Positions 50,363 to 50,463 of a DNA stretch of 50,463 nucleotides are shown here, piece by piece. The notes beneath the pieces are model-generated. The model had not been told where the DNA came from, did not search any database, and saw only the letters and a list, made by a program, of their open reading frames with translations. The stretch comes from Mycobacterium sp. 1423905.2 (GTDB taxonomy: Bacteria; Actinomycetota; Actinomycetes; Mycobacteriales; Mycobacteriaceae), in NCBI RefSeq assembly GCF_001673155.1, contig NZ_LZLE01000244.1, positions 1 to 50,463 of the forward strand. The letters are read 5' to 3'. The first letter of the stretch is position 1. Every line of letters starts with the position of its first letter. A program made the position numbers and the translations under genes.

Positions 50363-50463
50363 CCAGCGCGACAACGCCTTTCGCGTCCCGCCGCACGCTG
50401 GTGTTGCGGCGCTTCGTGCGCAACCGCTCGGCGGTGGTCGCGCTGACGCTCTTGATACTGCTG
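50359..50463 (+). CDS. oppC: Oligopeptide ABC transporter permease OppC (partial)
   Basis: The frame from ATG 50359 runs to the window edge, giving 35 residues: a Thr/Ser-rich start, then the basic stretch RRTLVLRRFVRNRSA and the start of a membrane helix (VVALTLLILL). This is the usual N-terminus of OppC/DppC permeases. It overlaps oppB by 4 bases (ATGA). Confidence 0.9.
   Translation, partial: MTSATTPFASRRTLVLRRFVRNRSAVVALTLLILL

Overview
The window comes from a slow-growing Mycobacterium, probably from the wider M. tuberculosis / M. kansasii / M. marinum group. The evidence is high-GC coding with GTG starts, a mycobacterial rrn leader next to murA, the fused b-delta ATP synthase subunit, a PE_PGRS gene and a second PE gene, and a backbone order that I recall as matching the Rv1283c-Rv1315 segment of M. 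tuberculosis in inverted orientation. The species cannot be fixed from the sequence alone.

Layout. Positions 1-78 hold the 5' end of a 16S rRNA gene (minus strand), preceded by a two-promoter leader (79-553) and murA. A cobalamin adenosyltransferase gene (plus) meets a DUF2550 gene tail to tail. The complete F1Fo-ATP synthase operon then runs on the minus strand (10878 to 2907: atpI-like, B, E, F, FH fusion, A, G, D, C), with wecA upstream. A block of about 4 kb (12337-16436) holding a PE_PGRS gene and three gene relics separates wecA from the tsaC/sua5-prmC-prfA-rpmE-rho group. Threonine/lysine synthesis follows (thrB, thrC, hom, lysA, argS, with overlapping or near-overlapping ends), and tRNA-Arg(CCG) is divergent from argS.

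Positions 28749-45254 are an accessory region of mostly small operons. It contains a secreted protein; a three-gene membrane set (SPFH/GYF protein, zinc-ribbon membrane protein, small coiled-coil membrane protein); two alpha/beta hydrolases around a DUF998 membrane protein; a PE protein; a minus-strand group (Nudix, PPOX-like, secreted protein); VOC proteins; a GT-C type membrane glycosyltransferase next to a proline/threonine-rich DUF6777-like lipoprotein; an RCK-pore-RCK potassium channel; and a flavin/F420-type LLM oxidoreductase.

The right end returns to the conserved backbone: an Rrf2-type regulator without cysteines downstream of cysD-cysNC (sulfate activation), a beta-carbonic anhydrase, and the start of the opp peptide transporter operon (oppB and partial oppC, plus strand).

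The most interesting points are the SPFH/zinc-ribbon/membrane trio, which resembles the Bacillus ydjGHI membrane-stress genes and whose second gene has a probable one-base frameshift near its start; the decayed insertion block inside a housekeeping gene string; the cysteine-free Rrf2 regulator with a candidate operator upstream of cysD; the extended lysine-rich AtpA tail; and several well-formed intergenic inverted repeats.
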